From positions 1 to 9,273 of the forward strand of contig JASHTT010000231.1 in NCBI GenBank assembly GCA_030040415.1: DNA of 9,273 bases, read 5' to 3'. Within the stretch, counting starts at the first letter, position 1; every line of letters begins with the position of its first letter. Positions 7,925 through 9,273 of this stretch are shown here, piece after piece. Source of the DNA: Streptosporangiaceae bacterium. Lineage in GTDB: Bacteria > Actinomycetota > Actinomycetes > Streptosporangiales > Streptosporangiaceae. Under the pieces are notes generated by a model. That model was given only the letters and a program-made list of their open reading frames with translations. It searched no databases and was not told the origin of the DNA. Made by a program: the position numbers and the translations under genes.

Positions 7925-8344
7925 GTGACGATGGAGCCAGCCGAGAGCCCGTCGCTGGACATGGTGACGGCGGCGCTGCGGGCTGACAGCAGCGACATCA
8001 CGATCTATGCGAAGGTGCTCACCGAGTCCCTGGGCGCAGCCCTGCCGCCCGAGTGCGTCATCATCGAGCGAGAGCGGTCGGTGTCGGACCGGATGAAGGG
8101 CAGGCCTGGCGCCGTGACGAAGATCACGGTGCGGCTCGGCGACCAGGTGATGAGCCTGGGACTGGTTCGCGGCGCCCCGGTGGCCGAGATATGCCGCGAG
8201 GTCAGAGGGGTGATCTTGTCCCGCCAGCCGGTAGCCGTCGGGCAGTGGGCGGACGCGCTGGCGCGCGCTCTGATCAGCCATGCAGAGCAGAATGCGGCAA
8301 CAGCGGAGGCGCTGCGCCGCCTGGTCATGGGCGGCGGCAGCTAG
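7925..8344 (+). CDS. Protein of unknown function next to a Ser/Thr kinase gene
   Basis: A 139-residue protein whose function I cannot name. It resembles, from memory, a conserved hypothetical protein of actinomycetes, but that is not verified. It has no signal peptide or membrane segment and no recognised catalytic motif. The visible pattern is a helical N-terminus (about 10-38), a charged strand-like stretch with IERERSVSDRMKGRPG (47-62), two short beta-like segments (KITVRLGD and QVMSLGLVRG), then helices (86-98, 104-134) ending in GGGS. The start is GTG 7925, preceded by AAGGA (7913-7917) at seven bases; ATG 7931 is an alternative, and a frame open back to 7832 would overlap the hydratase and has no good ribosome site. 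It lies 69 bp before the kinase gene on the same strand, so a functional link such as kinase partner or substrate is possible but is inference only. Confidence 0.8.
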   Translation: MTMEPAESPSLDMVTAALRADSSDITIYAKVLTESLGAALPPECVIIERERSVSDRMKGRPGAVTKITVRLGDQVMSLGLVRGAPVAEICREVRGVILSRQPVAVGQWADALARALISHAEQNAATAEALRRLVMGGGS

Positions 8345-8399
8345 CAGCCGTGACCGCCGAAGCCGCCGGTAAGGCTGCCACACCGCGGAATGCGCGCCG

Positions 8400-8405
8400 T
8401 AGGCT
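8400..8405 (+). promoter_or_regulatory. Candidate -10 box for leaderless kinase transcript
   Basis: TAGGCT, a TANNNT match, ends eight bases before ATG 8414, and no Shine-Dalgarno sequence at ordinary spacing precedes that ATG (only AGG at 8401-8403). This fits a leaderless or near-leaderless message. There is no recognisable -35. If translation instead starts at ATG 8390, this box would be inside the coding region. Confidence 0.25.
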
Positions 8406-8413
8406 TTAGTCCC

Positions 8414-9273
8414 ATGAGAGCCCACTCGGGGCCCGAGCGGCTCGGCCGTTACCGGCTGCGGGAGCAGCTAGGCGAGGGCGGCATGGGCGTCGTGTACCTG
8501 GCCAGCGACCCGTCCGGCGACCCTGTCGCGATCAAGGTTCTCCGTCAGGGTGTCCCCGCCGAGGCAACCGCGCGCCACAGGCTGGCCCGCGAGGTCGACA
8601 CGATGCGCCGGGTGCACAGCCCGTTCGTGGCCGAGGTTGTCGACGCAGACGTGGAGGGCAGTCCGCCGTACATCGTCACCCGCTACGTGGCAGGACGCAC
8701 GCTCGAGGACGTCGTTGCCGCTGAAGGCCCGCTGTCCGGCACCGCCCTGGGGTGCCTGGCGAAGGGCCTCGCCGCCGCACTGGCGGCTGTGCACGCTGCG
8801 GGCGTGGTGCATAGGGACCTCAAGCCCGGCAACGTGATGCTGGTGGATGGCCAGCCTGTCCTGATCGACTTCGGCATCGCGCAGGCGGCGGACCTGACGC
8901 GGCTGACCATGACGGGAATGTTCATGGGCACTCCCGGCTACCTGGCGCCGGAAGTCATCGAGGGACGTGCGAGCGGCCCCGAGTCGGACGTGCACTCCTG
9001 GGGTGCGACCTTGGCGTATGCGGCCACGGGCAGGCCGCCCTTCGGCACTGGCCAGTTCGAGGCGATTTTCTACCGGATCGTGCACGGTCAGCCCGACCTG
9101 GACACTATGCCTGTGCCGCTAGTTCCGCTCGTGCTGTCGGCCCTCGCGCGAGACCCGGCGCGCCGGCCCTCGGCGGCTCAGTTGTGCGAGGTCACCGCCG
9201 CTCTCGACGCTGACAAGCTGGTGCCGGGCCCGACCGGGGCTGCCGCCAGCGCCGCGGCTGCAGGAGCCGCGGC
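8414..9273 (+). CDS. PknB-type Ser/Thr protein kinase, C-terminus cut by window edge
   Basis: Hanks-type kinase that phosphorylates protein Ser/Thr residues. The visible 286 residues contain a complete catalytic domain (about 13-265): glycine loop GEGGMGVVY (20-28), K41 in VAIKVL, helix-C E60, catalytic loop HRDLKPGN (133-140), DFG (152-154), APE (178-180), D192 in SDVHSWG and a final R near 251. T165 and T167 in the activation segment (LTMTGMFMGT) line up with the autophosphorylated Thr171/Thr173 of mycobacterial PknB, so regulation by autophosphorylation is expected. After about 270 an Ala/Gly-rich linker begins; whether a transmembrane helix and sensor domain follow is beyond the window. 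The start is taken as ATG 8414, eight codons after an in-frame ATG at 8390 that is an equally legal alternative; neither has a strong ribosome site. It follows the unknown 139-residue protein by 69 bp. Confidence 0.93.
   Translation, partial: MRAHSGPERLGRYRLREQLGEGGMGVVYLASDPSGDPVAIKVLRQGVPAEATARHRLAREVDTMRRVHSPFVAEVVDADVEGSPPYIVTRYVAGRTLEDVVAAEGPLSGTALGCLAKGLAAALAAVHAAGVVHRDLKPGNVMLVDGQPVLIDFGIAQAADLTRLTMTGMFMGTPGYLAPEVIEGRASGPESDVHSWGATLAYAATGRPPFGTGQFEAIFYRIVHGQPDLDTMPVPLVPLVLSALARDPARRPSAAQLCEVTAALDADKLVPGPTGAAASAAAAGAA

Noticed and set aside
6694..8001. 435-codon minus-strand frame covering the bldC-like gene and the hydratase
   Set aside because: It overlaps two well-supported plus-strand genes and a strong hairpin and has no recognisable protein family.

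Overview
The window is high-GC DNA with strong G/C preference at third codon positions, GTG starts and actinobacterial gene families. It most likely comes from a filamentous or related actinomycete chromosome. No mobile element, CRISPR array, tRNA or rRNA was seen.

Left half (1-6387): a storage-glucan island. On the minus strand, glgE (maltose-1-phosphate maltosyltransferase, 3463 to 1460) is followed by treS (trehalose synthase, from 1352, running off the window at position 1). On the plus strand, diverging from glgE, is glgP (alpha-glucan phosphorylase, 3721-6387). From known pathways, TreS makes maltose from trehalose, a maltokinase phosphorylates it, GlgE polymerises maltose-1-phosphate into alpha-1,4-glucan, and GlgP releases glucose-1-phosphate from such glucans. 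The maltokinase and branching enzyme are not in the window and would be expected beyond position 1. The 257-bp divergent spacer carries a 55-bp tandem duplication and several palindromes. A shortened copy of the repeat core lies just after the glgP stop.

Middle (6388-7086): a 340-bp non-coding stretch with nested inverted repeats leads to a 72-residue BldC-like MerR-type DNA-binding protein. That gene is closed by a 14-bp perfect-stem hairpin.

Right part (7087-9273, all plus strand): an enoyl-CoA hydratase/isomerase-family protein with both catalytic glutamates, a 139-residue conserved-looking protein of unknown function, and a PknB-type Ser/Thr protein kinase whose catalytic domain is complete but whose C-terminus is cut by the window end.

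The gene content is mostly recognisable and I see no clear new multi-gene system. The most useful leads are the repeat element flanking glgP, the structured bldC leader, the placement of a BldC-like regulator beside glycogen genes, and the unknown protein next to the kinase.
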